From positions 5,270,001-5,334,000 of the forward strand of contig NZ_CP120210.1 in the NCBI RefSeq assembly GCF_029369745.1: DNA of 64,000 nt. Reading direction: 5' to 3'. The notes below the pieces were generated by a model that saw nothing but the letters and a program-made list of their open reading frames with translations, made no database searches and had not been told where the DNA came from. The DNA is from Amycolatopsis sp. QT-25 (GTDB lineage: Bacteria; Actinomycetota; Actinomycetes; Mycobacteriales; Pseudonocardiaceae). Below are positions 35,820 to 44,399 of the stretch, in pieces (the first letter of the stretch is position 1; every line of letters starts with the position of its first letter). A program made the translations under genes and the position numbers.

Positions 35820-36791
35820 ATGCTTCAAGATCTGCAAGCCCAGTTCCTCGGTAGCACCATCGGCGGACTGGTCGCCGGAAGCATCTACGCCCTCATCGCC
35901 CTCGGCTACACAATGGTCTACGGCGTGCTCCGGCTCATCAACTTCGCCCATTCCGAGATCTTCATGATCGGGACGATCACGTCCCTGTTCGTCCTGATCA
36001 CCATCGCGGGCGGCACCGCCCCGATCACGCTCGGCGTGTTCGGGATGATCGCCGTACTGCTGCTGATCATCATCGCTTCGGCCGCCGTGTCCGGCGGCGC
36101 GGCGGTGCTGCTGGAGCAGGTGGCGTACCGGCCACTCCGCAAGAAGGGCGCGACCCGGCTGGCCGCCCTGATCTCCGCCATCGGTGCCTCGCTGTTCCTG
36201 CAGGAACTGTTCGGCCTCGAAATCATCGAATGGATCACCGACAAGTCCGGTCGTGTGCAACAGAACGCGCCGCGGTTCATCCCGCACGAGGAGCTTTTCC
36301 ACATCGGCAACGGTGTCGTGCGCACGGACCACGTGTTCGTGGTCGTCGGTGCCGTGATCATGATGGTCGTCCTCGACCAGCTGGTGAGCCGCACCCGCAT
36401 CGGCCGTGGTATCCGTGCCACCGCACAGGATCCCGAAGCCGCCGTGCTGATGGGCGTCAGCATCGACAAGATCGTGCGCCTCACGTTCCTGCTCGGTGGC
36501 GCGATGGCCGGTGTCGCCGCCGCGCTGTACGTCATGGAGTACGAGAACACCGATTACCGCATCGGGTTCCTCCTCGGCATCAAGGCGTTCACCGCGGCCG
36601 TGCTGGGAGGTATCGGCAACCTGCGCGGCGCGCTGCTCGGTGGCATCGTGCTCGGCCTGGTGGAGAACTGGAGTTCCATCTTCTTCGGTTCGGCTTGGAA
36701 GGACGTCACCGCCTTCGTGGTATTGGTGCTGGTCCTGATGTTCCGGCCCACCGGCATCCTCGGTGAATCGCTGCAGCGGGCACGCGCATGA
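35820..36791 (+). CDS. livH: Branched-chain amino acid ABC transporter permease LivH
   Basis: This 323-residue protein has eight or so membrane segments and the LivH landmarks GSIYALIALGYTMVYGVLRLINFAH (about residues 21-44) and the ATPase-contact loop GIRATAQDPEAAVLMGVSIDKI. It forms the channel together with LivM. Start ATG 35820 has only a weak TAAGG signal. Its stop overlaps the livM start (ATGA). Confidence 0.93.
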   Translation: MLQDLQAQFLGSTIGGLVAGSIYALIALGYTMVYGVLRLINFAHSEIFMIGTITSLFVLITIAGGTAPITLGVFGMIAVLLLIIIASAAVSGGAAVLLEQVAYRPLRKKGATRLAALISAIGASLFLQELFGLEIIEWITDKSGRVQQNAPRFIPHEELFHIGNGVVRTDHVFVVVGAVIMMVVLDQLVSRTRIGRGIRATAQDPEAAVLMGVSIDKIVRLTFLLGGAMAGVAAALYVMEYENTDYRIGFLLGIKAFTAAVLGGIGNLRGALLGGIVLGLVENWSSIFFGSAWKDVTAFVVLVLVLMFRPTGILGESLQRARA

Positions 36792-37927
36792 AGGGCAACG
36801 AAGAAGTGGCTGAAAAGTCCCCAGAGAACGGCACGGCCGGACGCGCCGGCTTTCACCCCGTGGACGGCATGCGGGATTGGTGGGCACGCGCTCCGCATTG
36901 GCAACGTTATGGCGTGTACCTCGCCCTGATCATCGGCGCGCTGATCCTGCCCGCGCCCGCGATCGGCTCGATCATGTCCCCGGAATCGGACTGGACCACG
37001 GTTCTGATCTTCCCGGTCGGCGTGTACATCCTGCTGGCGATCGGCCTGAACATCGTCGTCGGTCACGCGGGCATGCTCGACCTCGGTTTCGTCGCGTTCT
37101 TCGCGATCGGCGCGTACACGCTCGCCGTGATGGGCACCCAGCACGGCTGGGGGTTCTGGGGCACGCTCGTGCTCGGTGTCTTCCTGGCGGCGATGTCGGG
37201 CGTGATCCTCGGCGCTCCGACGCTCCGGTTGCGCGGTGACTACCTGGCCATCGTGACCCTCGGCTTCGGTGAGATCGTCCGGATCACCGCGACGAACACC
37301 GACTCCATCGGCGGCGCCCGCGGTATCACCAACATCCCGCACCCGGAACCCATGTTCGGGACCGAGTTCCTGCTCGACCCCGCGCCGTACTACTACCTCA
37401 TCGTGGCCGCGATCGTCGTCGCGATCGTCTTCTCGGTGCGGCTGCACAAGAGCCGCGTCGGCCGGGCGTGGGCGGCCATCCGTGAGGACGAGGACGCCGC
37501 CGAGCTGATGGGTGTCCCGACGTTCAAGTTCAAACTGCTGGCGTTCGCCATCGGCGCCATGCTCGGCGGTATGGCCGGTGTGGTCTACGCCAGCAAGGCC
37601 GTCTTCATCGAGCCGAACAACTTCCCGTTCATCCTGTCCGCGACCATCCTCGCGGCCGTGGTGCTCGGGGGAGCGGGCAACCTGCCCGGCGTCGTTCTCG
37701 GCGCTTTCCTGGTCGCCTGGCTTCCGGAACGGTTCCGGTTCCTGTCCGAGTACCGCATCCTGATCTTCGGTGGCGTGCTGGTGCTGATGATGGCGCTGCG
37801 GCCGGAGGGTCTGCTGCCTTCGCGGCAGCGCAAAGCGGAACTACACGAAGGAACGGGCGGGATGGGTGCCCTGGGCGCCGAGGTCGCGGGTCCGGATTCC
37901 GAGGCTTCGGCGGAGGTGACGAAATGA
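36788..37927 (+). CDS. livM: Branched-chain amino acid ABC transporter permease LivM
   Basis: This 379-residue permease has a hydrophilic N-terminus of about 45 residues, then membrane segments and the LivM signatures NIVVGHAGMLDLGFVAFFAI and the coupling loop SRVGRAWAAIREDEDAAELM. A C-terminal tail of about 40 residues (GTGGMGALGAEVAGPD...) is a non-membrane extension. It is translationally coupled on both sides by ATGA overlaps. Confidence 0.93.
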   Translation: MKGNEEVAEKSPENGTAGRAGFHPVDGMRDWWARAPHWQRYGVYLALIIGALILPAPAIGSIMSPESDWTTVLIFPVGVYILLAIGLNIVVGHAGMLDLGFVAFFAIGAYTLAVMGTQHGWGFWGTLVLGVFLAAMSGVILGAPTLRLRGDYLAIVTLGFGEIVRITATNTDSIGGARGITNIPHPEPMFGTEFLLDPAPYYYLIVAAIVVAIVFSVRLHKSRVGRAWAAIREDEDAAELMGVPTFKFKLLAFAIGAMLGGMAGVVYASKAVFIEPNNFPFILSATILAAVVLGGAGNLPGVVLGAFLVAWLPERFRFLSEYRILIFGGVLVLMMALRPEGLLPSRQRKAELHEGTGGMGALGAEVAGPDSEASAEVTK

Positions 37928-38697
37928 GCGCACTGCTCGAGTTCGACAACGTGACGATGCGCTTCGGCGGTGTCACGGCCCTGAAGGAAGTCGACCTCAC
38001 CATCAACCAGGGTGAGATCTTCGCCTTGATCGGCCCGAACGGCGCGGGGAAGACCACGGTCTTCAACGTGATCACCGGCGTCTACCGGCCGTCCGAAGGC
38101 CAGGTGCGCTTCGGCGACACCCGGATCGACGGGATGAAGCGGTTCAAGATCAACCAGAACGGAATCGCCAGGACGTTCCAGAACATCCGGCTGTTCCACA
38201 ACATGTCGGCGCTGGAGAACGTGATGGTCGGTGCGGACTCGCACCACAGGACCGGCGCGATCTCGGCGACGCTGGGTCTGCCCGTGCACCGCAAGGAAGA
38301 GAAGCGGGGTCGTGAGCTGGCAAGGGAACTGCTGGACTTCGTCGGGATCGGCCGGGTCGAGCACAACACCGCGAAGAACCTCTCCTACGGCGACCAGCGC
38401 CGTCTGGAGATCGCGCGTGCGCTGGCGACCGACCCGAAACTGCTGCTGCTCGACGAGCCCGCCGCCGGGATGAACCCGGCGGAGAAGAACTCGCTGCAGC
38501 AGCTGATCCGGAAAATCCGTGACGACGGCCGGACCGTGCTGCTCATCGAGCACGACATGAGCCTGGTCATGCACATCAGCGACCGGCTGGCCGTGCTCGA
38601 CTTCGGCCAGAAGATCGCAGAAGGGCTCCCCCACGAGGTGCAGAACAACCAGAAGGTGATCGAGGCTTACCTGGGGGTGGCGGAAGATGCTTCTTGA
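37924..38697 (+). CDS. livG: Branched-chain amino acid ABC transporter ATP-binding protein LivG
   Basis: This 257-residue ATPase has Walker A GPNGAGKT, the LivG-type insertion INQNGIARTFQNIRLF, a signature segment NLSYGDQRRLEIARAL, Walker B LLLLDEPAAGMNP and the switch histidine LIEHDMSLVM. It pairs with LivF to energise import. It overlaps livM by 4 nt and livF by 11 nt. Confidence 0.94.
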   Translation: MSALLEFDNVTMRFGGVTALKEVDLTINQGEIFALIGPNGAGKTTVFNVITGVYRPSEGQVRFGDTRIDGMKRFKINQNGIARTFQNIRLFHNMSALENVMVGADSHHRTGAISATLGLPVHRKEEKRGRELARELLDFVGIGRVEHNTAKNLSYGDQRRLEIARALATDPKLLLLDEPAAGMNPAEKNSLQQLIRKIRDDGRTVLLIEHDMSLVMHISDRLAVLDFGQKIAEGLPHEVQNNQKVIEAYLGVAEDAS

Positions 38698-39400
38698 GGT
38701 TCAGGACATCAACGTCCATTACGGGAAGATCGCCGCGCTCAAGGGTATGACCATCGAGGTCGGCGAGGGCGAGATCGTTTCGCTCATCGGGGCCAACGGC
38801 GCCGGCAAGACCACGACGCTGAAGACGATCTCGGGTCTGCGCCCGCTGACCAGCGGCCGGATCCTCTTCGACGGCAAGGACATCTCGAAGACGCCCGGAC
38901 ACAAACGGGTCGAACTCGGAATCGGCCAGTCACCGGAAGGCCGGGGCGTGTTCCCCGGCATGACGGTGCAGGAGAACCTCCTGATGGGTGCCTACACCCG
39001 CAAGGACGACCTGAAGGCCGACCTCGAGGAGGTCTACGAGCTGTTCCCGCGGCTGAACGAGCGCAAGACCCAGTTCGGCGGCACGATGTCCGGTGGCGAG
39101 CAGCAGATGATCGCCATCGGCCGCGCGCTGATGACCAAGCCCAAGGTGTTGCTGCTCGACGAGCCGTCCATGGGCCTGGCGCCGATGCTGATCGCGCAGA
39201 TCTTCGACATCGTCCGCGAGATCAACAAGCGCGGGACCACGGTCCTGCTGGTGGAGCAGAACGCGCAGCAGGCGCTGAAGCTCTCCGACCGCGCGTACGT
39301 GCTGGAGACCGGTCAAGTGGTCAAGAGCGCTCGCGGCGCCGAGCTGCTGGACGATCCGCAGGTGCGGGCCGCCTACCTCGGTGGGGATCTGGGCGTCTGA
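38687..39400 (+). CDS. livF: Branched-chain amino acid ABC transporter ATP-binding protein LivF
   Basis: This 237-residue ATPase has Walker A GANGAGKT, LivF-type GIGQSPEGRGVFPGMTV, signature MSGGEQQMIAIGRALM and Walker B LLLLDEPSMGLAP, ending with the H-loop LLVEQNAQQAL. It is the last gene of the importer operon and is followed by a terminator 12 nt downstream. Confidence 0.94.
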   Translation: MLLEVQDINVHYGKIAALKGMTIEVGEGEIVSLIGANGAGKTTTLKTISGLRPLTSGRILFDGKDISKTPGHKRVELGIGQSPEGRGVFPGMTVQENLLMGAYTRKDDLKADLEEVYELFPRLNERKTQFGGTMSGGEQQMIAIGRALMTKPKVLLLDEPSMGLAPMLIAQIFDIVREINKRGTTVLLVEQNAQQALKLSDRAYVLETGQVVKSARGAELLDDPQVRAAYLGGDLGV

Positions 39401-39411
39401 CGCCTTTCGAA

Positions 39412-39447
39412 AAAGGGCCCCGTCGCCTCCGTGCGGCGGGGCCCTTC
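39412..39447 (+). terminator. liv operon terminator
   Basis: AAGGGCCCCGTCGCC pairs with GGCGGGGCCCTT (one bulge) around a short loop, 12 nt after livF. The gene after it is on the other strand, so it may serve both. Confidence 0.82.
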
Positions 39448-39493
39448 TCCTACGTGCCGAATCAGCGGCAGGAGCGCTGACCATCCGCACAGC

Positions 39494-40033
39494 TCAGGTC
39501 AGCTTGACGTCGGTGCCGGTGAGGTTCTTCATGTCGGTGAGCGTCGGGCCACCGAAAGCCCGGAGCGCCACCGGCTTCGCCTCTTCGGGAAGGTCGAAGT
39601 AAAGGTCGAACTCGACCCGCACCCCGCGGCCCAGCTCGAACTTGCCGGGCTGGCGCTTGATGGTCATCGCCTGGTCGTCGACCGCGATCACCGCACCGGA
39701 ATCGGTGACGAGCTGCTGGCGGCGAGTGTCGAAGAGGATGCCGGACAGGCCCTTCCCCGTCACCACCAGCCGGAGCCGGACGAACCGTCCTTTCGCTTCG
39801 AACTCGGTGTGGCTGCCGGTGAGGCTGGGCAGCCCGGCGGCCAGTCCGATGACGGCGAACTCGGTCTCCCCGTTGAGCACCGGCGGCAGGTGCAACGCGG
39901 TCTCGTCCGGCCGGACCTCCCGTGCGGGCAGATCGTAGACGGGTTTGGGTGGCGTCCGTGGTGATTGTTCTCCGGAGCAGCCGGCGAGCAGGAGTGCGGC
40001 CGCCGCGAGAGCCCGAAAGATTCCGATGCGCAC
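39494..40033 (-). CDS. DUF4352-like lipoprotein
   Basis: The GTG at 40033 gives VRIGIFRALAAAALLLAGCSG, a short lipoprotein signal with Cys at 19; the longer frame from 40138 runs into a hairpin and lacks a signal sequence. The 179-residue protein has a proline-rich linker followed by an immunoglobulin-like beta-sandwich (GRFVRLRLVVTGKG, FDTRRQQLVTDSG, VEFDLYFDLPEEAKPVALR) with the DUF4352 pattern. It should be an outer-face membrane-anchored protein; its role is unknown. It ends 93 bp after livF on the opposite strand. Confidence 0.72.
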   Translation of the reverse strand: MRIGIFRALAAAALLLAGCSGEQSPRTPPKPVYDLPAREVRPDETALHLPPVLNGETEFAVIGLAAGLPSLTGSHTEFEAKGRFVRLRLVVTGKGLSGILFDTRRQQLVTDSGAVIAVDDQAMTIKRQPGKFELGRGVRVEFDLYFDLPEEAKPVALRAFGGPTLTDMKNLTGTDVKLT

Positions 40034-40090
40034 TCCCTCGATTCTGCCTGCCGCGGGGGTATCCGGGCGTCCCGTCGTGTCCCGGGCGTG

Positions 40091-40140
40091 CCGTGAAGGC
40101 CTCCTCAAGGACCCTGGGGCCCTCAAGGAGGCCTTCACGG
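40091..40140. terminator. Hairpin after the GH31 gene
   Basis: CCGTGAAGGCCTCCT (40091-40105) pairs perfectly with AGGAGGCCTTCACGG (40126-40140); the 20-nt loop holds CAAGGACCCTGGGGCCCTCA. It lies 9 bp after the GH31 stop and upstream of the lipoprotein gene. Confidence 0.78.
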
Positions 40141-40149
40141 ACCGCTACC

Positions 40150-43100
40150 TCAGCCGATGCCCGCGGCGAAGACGTGCATCGCGGTGTTCGACGGAAGCGT
40201 CACCGCGACGACCTCCTTCCCCGCGGTCAACGGGACGGAGTTCGCGAACACCCGGTACGGCGTGGTCGGGTAAGCCGCTCCCGCGCGGGTGTTCTTGCCC
40301 ATCACGGTCGCCACCGTGGTGGCGCCGTACTGAGCCGGATCGGCACAGCACCAGTTCGGGAAGCCGAGTTCGGCTTGGCTCGTGCTGCCGTCGGCGTACC
40401 GGACGACGACAGTGCCTTTCGCCGTACCGGTACCGGTTCCGGTCAGCACGAGTTTCGCCCCGGTGCCCCGCACCGCGACGGTCTGGCCGGCCGCGAGGAC
40501 GTTGTCCTTCTGCCCCGCCCCGGTCACCGGCCAGGTCGACCGAGCTCCGAGCGCGGAGAAGCCCACACCGGGTTTCAGACCGGCTTCGGCGAGGCCTTCC
40601 GCACGGAGGCTGCTGCCACCGCCGTCGATGTCCCCGGCCGCGGCATGGGCCGCGTCGGTGACGCCGACGTTGCCGTAGGCCGCGGCCAGTGAAGCGTGCG
40701 GCACGGTGACCGTCACCGAGTCGCCGACCCGGTTCTCCCCGAGCCGCGCCTGGTACGACGCCGACGCGGTGAGCTGGTAGTCGTCCGGTTCGATCCCCGC
40801 GTCCGGCGTCACCTTCACCGGCACCCGCACGGTCTCGCCGGGCATCACCAGCCGCGGACCGGCCGGTACCTCGGCGCGGAACCCGTCGGCGGGCAAAGAG
40901 AACTTGACGTTCCGAACCGGCAAGGGCGTGCCGTTGGTGAAGCTCAGCGTGCCCGTCGCGGTCTGCCCTGGCCCGGCGACCGCCGGCACGGAGAGGGTGA
41001 CGGAGCCGTTGCGATCCTCGGGGAAGATGCCCCCGACCGCACTCGTGCCGAACAGCCGGACGTCCTGACGGTCACCGGCACCGACCTTGCCGGTCTTGAC
41101 CCGCGCGACCCCGCCGACGGCGGGGTCGAACCACCAGCCCGACGGCGCCGCGTCCAGTGCGGCCTTGCTGCCGTACTGCCGCAGGATCGAGGTCCCGGCC
41201 AGGACGATCGCGGGCTTGCTTCCCGTGTGGACGGTCAGCTGATAGTTCCGTGCGGAGGGTTTTCCGGCGTAGGAACCGGAACTCGCGCCGATCCCGACCG
41301 TCACCGTGCCCAGGCCGGACGTCGGCGCGTCGACGGTGAACGTCTGCTTCGCCTGGTCGCCGTTCTTGTAGGCGCGAGTCACGCCGTCGTCCTCCGTGAG
41401 CGTGAACGAACCCTTGCCCCGCGGATACACGTCGAGGTCGAGCACGCCCTTGTCCCTGGTCTGCCACGACTTCGTGCCCTCGGCCCACATCGGCACCACG
41501 GCCCCGGCGCGGACGAACAGCGGCAGCGTGTCGAGCGGCGCGTCGTAACCGTCCACAGTGGTCGGCCCGGTGTAGGTCTTGCCGCTCCAGTAGTCGACCC
41601 AGGTGCCCTTCGGCAGGTAGATGCCGTTGCGCACGGTGGAGTTCTCGTACACCGGTGCGACCAGGAAGTCCTTGCCCGACAGGAACTCGTACTTCGCCTT
41701 CTCGCCCCAGACGTTCGGGTCGTCCGGGTATTCGAGCGCCAGCGGGCGGACCTGGCCGACGCCGGTCTTGTGCGCCTCCACCGAATGGCTGTAGGTGTAG
41801 GGCAACAGCCGCTCCTTGAGCAGCAGGTACTTGCGGTTGATCGAGGTGTACGGCTCGCCGTACCGCCACGGCTGCTTGTCCGACGCGGCCCAGCCGTCCA
41901 TCGTCATCGAGACCGGCAGGAACGCCTTCCACTGCAGGTCGCGGACGTAGGTCTGCGGGCTGCCGCCGAAGATGCCGTCGATGTCGCCGGTGTTGTACGC
42001 GATCCCCGACGTCGTGGCACCGGCGTAGGTCGGGATCTGCCACTTGATGTAGTCGTAGGAACCGGCCTGGTCGCCGCTCCACAGCACGCCGCAGCGCTGC
42101 GCGCCCGCCCAGCTGACCGGTGTCCAGACGAAACCACGCGCGTCGCTGTTGTCCTCGATGCCCTTGTGCGCGGTGTCGCAGGCGTCCAGCGCGAACTGGT
42201 ATCCCGGACCGACCCACGCGACATCGAGTTTGCGGACCCGGACCCCGGCCTTGACCTCTTCGACCTGGTTCGGTACGCCGTTTTCCGTCCACAGCCCCAG
42301 CTGCATACCGTTCTTGCGCAGGCCTTCGCCCGTTTGCTGGAGATTCTCGTACCCGCAGCCGTAGCCGTCGTTGACGAGCATCCAGCCGTTGGGCATCCCG
42401 TGCTCGGTGTACCCCTCCGCGACCTTCACCGCGTCCAGCGTATGGCGCTCGCCGCGGTTGGCGTTGTGCAGGTAGCAGTCGGCGTCGCCGTGCTCGAGAC
42501 CGTAGAGCGGTGGCAGGAACGGCTTCCCGACGAGATCGGTGTAGCCGGTGATGACGTCCTTGAGCCCGTCGCCGACGACGTACGTCGCGTCGAAGCGGCG
42601 CTCGTCGTGTGTGGTGCGCACCGGCTCGGTGAAGGCGTAGGTGCCTTGCGTGAAAGTGTTGCGCAGCACGCCGTATCCCGCCGTGGAGGCGTAGAACGGC
42701 TGCGAATTCGGGGCCCCGCCGTCATTCCAGTTGTAATCGGCGAAGATCCGGATCGTCTGGTCGCGGTGGCTGAACCGGCCGTTCTGCTCACCGCCGCCGA
42801 CGAACTGCTCGGCCGCCGTCCGCGCCAGGGTCTGCGTGGTCTGCTTGCCGGTCCAGGACAGCGGCGCCGATTCCTCCCAGAGCCGCTTGCGGTCCGCGCC
42901 GTCGTACAACGCGAGCCGCAACGGGTGTTTGTACGCCCGCAGCGTGACCTTGGCCGTGGAAACCGCCCAGTAGTCCCCCTTGTCGGTCCTCTTCGGCGTC
43001 ACCGGGTCGCCGGTGCGGGGCAGCACGATCTTGCTCCCGGCCGGATCGGTGAACGTGCCGTCCGGCGCCAGCCAGACCCGGACGGCACCTTCGGCCGGGA

Positions 43101-43284
43101 AGCTGACGCGCACCGCGGCACTTCCCGAATTCAGGGTGACCGTGGCGCCGTCGCCGGAAATGCCGGTCAGCTCGCCCAGTTCGCCGGACGACGCCGTGGC
43201 CGGATCGGCGTGGGCGGCGACCGGGGAAAGCCCGAGTAAGGCCACCGCGGCCAAACAACTCAGGGAGTGCGCAACTCTGCTCAT
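40150..43284 (-). CDS. Secreted GH31 glycoside hydrolase with C-terminal NEW3 and beta-sandwich domains; possible alpha-N-acetylgalactosaminidase
   Basis: This 1044-residue exported enzyme has a signal peptide to about residue 26, an N-terminal GH31 beta-domain, a TIM barrel from about 250 to 560, a DUF5110-type beta domain to about 700, an NPCBM-associated NEW3 domain (about 760-850) and a carbohydrate-binding-like C-terminal sandwich. Probable catalytic acids are the Asp in RKLDVAWVG (near 354) and in LWSGDQAGSY (near 405). The segments NSDARGFVWT and MTMDGWA resemble the GH31 subgroup of alpha-N-acetylgalactosaminidases rather than alpha-glucosidases; this is judged by eye. Its place beside an AgaS-like isomerase, a tagatose-kinase-like PfkB and an aldolase agrees with GalNAc release. 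Confidence 0.78.
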   Translation of the reverse strand: MSRVAHSLSCLAAVALLGLSPVAAHADPATASSGELGELTGISGDGATVTLNSGSAAVRVSFPAEGAVRVWLAPDGTFTDPAGSKIVLPRTGDPVTPKRTDKGDYWAVSTAKVTLRAYKHPLRLALYDGADRKRLWEESAPLSWTGKQTTQTLARTAAEQFVGGGEQNGRFSHRDQTIRIFADYNWNDGGAPNSQPFYASTAGYGVLRNTFTQGTYAFTEPVRTTHDERRFDATYVVGDGLKDVITGYTDLVGKPFLPPLYGLEHGDADCYLHNANRGERHTLDAVKVAEGYTEHGMPNGWMLVNDGYGCGYENLQQTGEGLRKNGMQLGLWTENGVPNQVEEVKAGVRVRKLDVAWVGPGYQFALDACDTAHKGIEDNSDARGFVWTPVSWAGAQRCGVLWSGDQAGSYDYIKWQIPTYAGATTSGIAYNTGDIDGIFGGSPQTYVRDLQWKAFLPVSMTMDGWAASDKQPWRYGEPYTSINRKYLLLKERLLPYTYSHSVEAHKTGVGQVRPLALEYPDDPNVWGEKAKYEFLSGKDFLVAPVYENSTVRNGIYLPKGTWVDYWSGKTYTGPTTVDGYDAPLDTLPLFVRAGAVVPMWAEGTKSWQTRDKGVLDLDVYPRGKGSFTLTEDDGVTRAYKNGDQAKQTFTVDAPTSGLGTVTVGIGASSGSYAGKPSARNYQLTVHTGSKPAIVLAGTSILRQYGSKAALDAAPSGWWFDPAVGGVARVKTGKVGAGDRQDVRLFGTSAVGGIFPEDRNGSVTLSVPAVAGPGQTATGTLSFTNGTPLPVRNVKFSLPADGFRAEVPAGPRLVMPGETVRVPVKVTPDAGIEPDDYQLTASASYQARLGENRVGDSVTVTVPHASLAAAYGNVGVTDAAHAAAGDIDGGGSSLRAEGLAEAGLKPGVGFSALGARSTWPVTGAGQKDNVLAAGQTVAVRGTGAKLVLTGTGTGTAKGTVVVRYADGSTSQAELGFPNWCCADPAQYGATTVATVMGKNTRAGAAYPTTPYRVFANSVPLTAGKEVVAVTLPSNTAMHVFAAGIG

Positions 43285-43294
43285 TTAAGACACC

Positions 43295-43346
43295 TTTCGC
43301 GCATGAATACGCAAGATGGTCTCTGTATAGCGCACGGTTCGCGCAA
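43295..43346 (-). promoter_or_regulatory. Phased GCGCA operator array upstream of GH31
   Basis: GCGCA-type words occur at 43299, 43309 (ACGCA), 43330 and 43341, i.e. at steps of about 10, 21 and 11 bp. Similar arrays precede the SIS and solute-binding genes. They are probable binding sites of the DeoR regulator encoded downstream of the importer. Confidence 0.6.
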
Positions 43347-43414
43347 AGTCATCCGCCGAAACGGTGCTGCCGACTTTCGTCGGGTCGCTTGAAGATCCTT
43401 GTGCGGCAACAAGT

Positions 43415-43463
43415 GCCCAGGTACAGGAAGACCCCCTTCCTGTACCTGGGCGCAAGGAAGGGG
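43415..43463 (-). terminator. deoR-type gene terminator with alternative hairpins
   Basis: GCCCAGGTACAGGAAG (43415-43430) and its perfect complement (43436-43451) form one hairpin. CCCCCTTCC (43432-43440) can instead pair with GGAAGGGGG (43455-43463), so the two structures exclude each other. It lies just downstream of the DeoR regulator and upstream of the GH31 promoter. A third partial copy (GTCCTGTACCTGAC) follows at 43467-43480. Confidence 0.65.
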
Positions 43464-43487
43464 GCCGTCCTGTACCTGACCGGAAGG

Positions 43488-44273
43488 TCAGACGGCTTGA
43501 ACCTCGACTCCGGCGGCTTCGAACGCCCGCAGCACCTTCGGGTCGGCGTTGGCATCGGTGACCAGGGCGTGCACCTGCGGGGTCGCGCAGATCCGCGCGA
43601 ACGCGCGGCGGCCCAGCTTCGAGCCGTCGGCGACCGCGACGACGCGTTCGGCACGCTCGACCATCAGCCGGTTGATACTCGCCTCGCCCTCGTGGTGTGC
43701 GAAGGCGCCGGCGTCCGCGTCGAACGCGTCGACGCCGAGGAACAGCAGGTCGATCGTCAGTTCGCTGAGCACGCGGGTGGCCAGCGGACCGCTGAGCTCG
43801 AACGACTGCGGACGCGCCACACCGCCGGTGACCACGATCTTCACATGCGGCCGCACCGCCAGTTCGTGCGCGATGTTCAGCGCGTTGGTGACCACCGTCA
43901 GCCCCGGCGAATCACGGAGGCCGGCCAGGTCGGACCGCGTGGCCAGCGATCGCGCGACCCCGGCCGTGGTCGTCCCGCCGTTGAGGCCGACCACCATGCC
44001 CTGCGTCACGAGCGCCGCCGCGGCGACACTGATCCGCTGCTTCTCGGGCACGTGGCGGGCGGTCTTGTAGCGCAACGGCAGGTCGTAGGCGAGATCGTTG
44101 GCCACCGCCCCGCCCCGGGTGCGGGTGAGCAACTGCTGCTCCGCCAGGTGATCGAGGTCGCGCCGGATCGTGGCCGCGGACACGTGCAACTCCTCGGCCA
44201 CGTCCTCGACGTCGATCTTCTCCCGCTGCCCCAGCAGGTCCAGCAGGGTGCTCAGCCGTTCGTGCCGGGCCAT
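43488..44273 (-). CDS. DeoR family transcriptional regulator of the sugar cluster
   Basis: This 261-residue protein has the N-terminal DeoR helix-turn-helix (MARHERLSTLLDLLGQ ... DVEDVAEELHVSAATIRRDL) and the sugar-phosphate-isomerase-like C-terminal domain with GLNGGTTTAGVA and LFLGVDAFDADAGAF, which senses a phosphorylated sugar. The ATG at 44273 has AGGAG 8 nt upstream, better than the frame from 44330. The family usually represses sugar catabolic genes and is released by a pathway intermediate; here tagatose-6-phosphate or a related compound is plausible. Repeats of GCGCA before four promoters in the cluster are its likely targets. Confidence 0.88.
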   Translation of the reverse strand: MARHERLSTLLDLLGQREKIDVEDVAEELHVSAATIRRDLDHLAEQQLLTRTRGGAVANDLAYDLPLRYKTARHVPEKQRISVAAAALVTQGMVVGLNGGTTTAGVARSLATRSDLAGLRDSPGLTVVTNALNIAHELAVRPHVKIVVTGGVARPQSFELSGPLATRVLSELTIDLLFLGVDAFDADAGAFAHHEGEASINRLMVERAERVVAVADGSKLGRRAFARICATPQVHALVTDANADPKVLRAFEAAGVEVQAV

Positions 44274-44300
44274 CGGCGCCACTCCTAGCTCGCTGCGGCC

Positions 44301-44323
44301 TATCGCGCATGACGTTGCGCTGT
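44301..44323 (-). promoter_or_regulatory. Putative operator in front of the DeoR gene
   Basis: TATCGCGCATGACGTTGCGCTG holds two GCGC words, GCGCA at 44305 and GCGCT at 44317, 12 bp apart, 28-50 bp before the regulator start. This would allow autoregulation. The match is less complete than at the other three promoters. Confidence 0.45.
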
Positions 44324-44399
44324 TGGCCACTGTTTCGAGCAGTATGCTGCATCGCGGCTGTCCGTCGCGAGCGGCACGCCGGTCGAGTGGCCCGGCCGC

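Noticed and set aside
40696..43239. Long plus-strand frame opposite the GH31 gene (847 codons)
   Set aside because: It is an antisense shadow of high-GC coding DNA; the product is Arg/Val/His-rich without any motif, while GH31 motifs are clear on the other strand.
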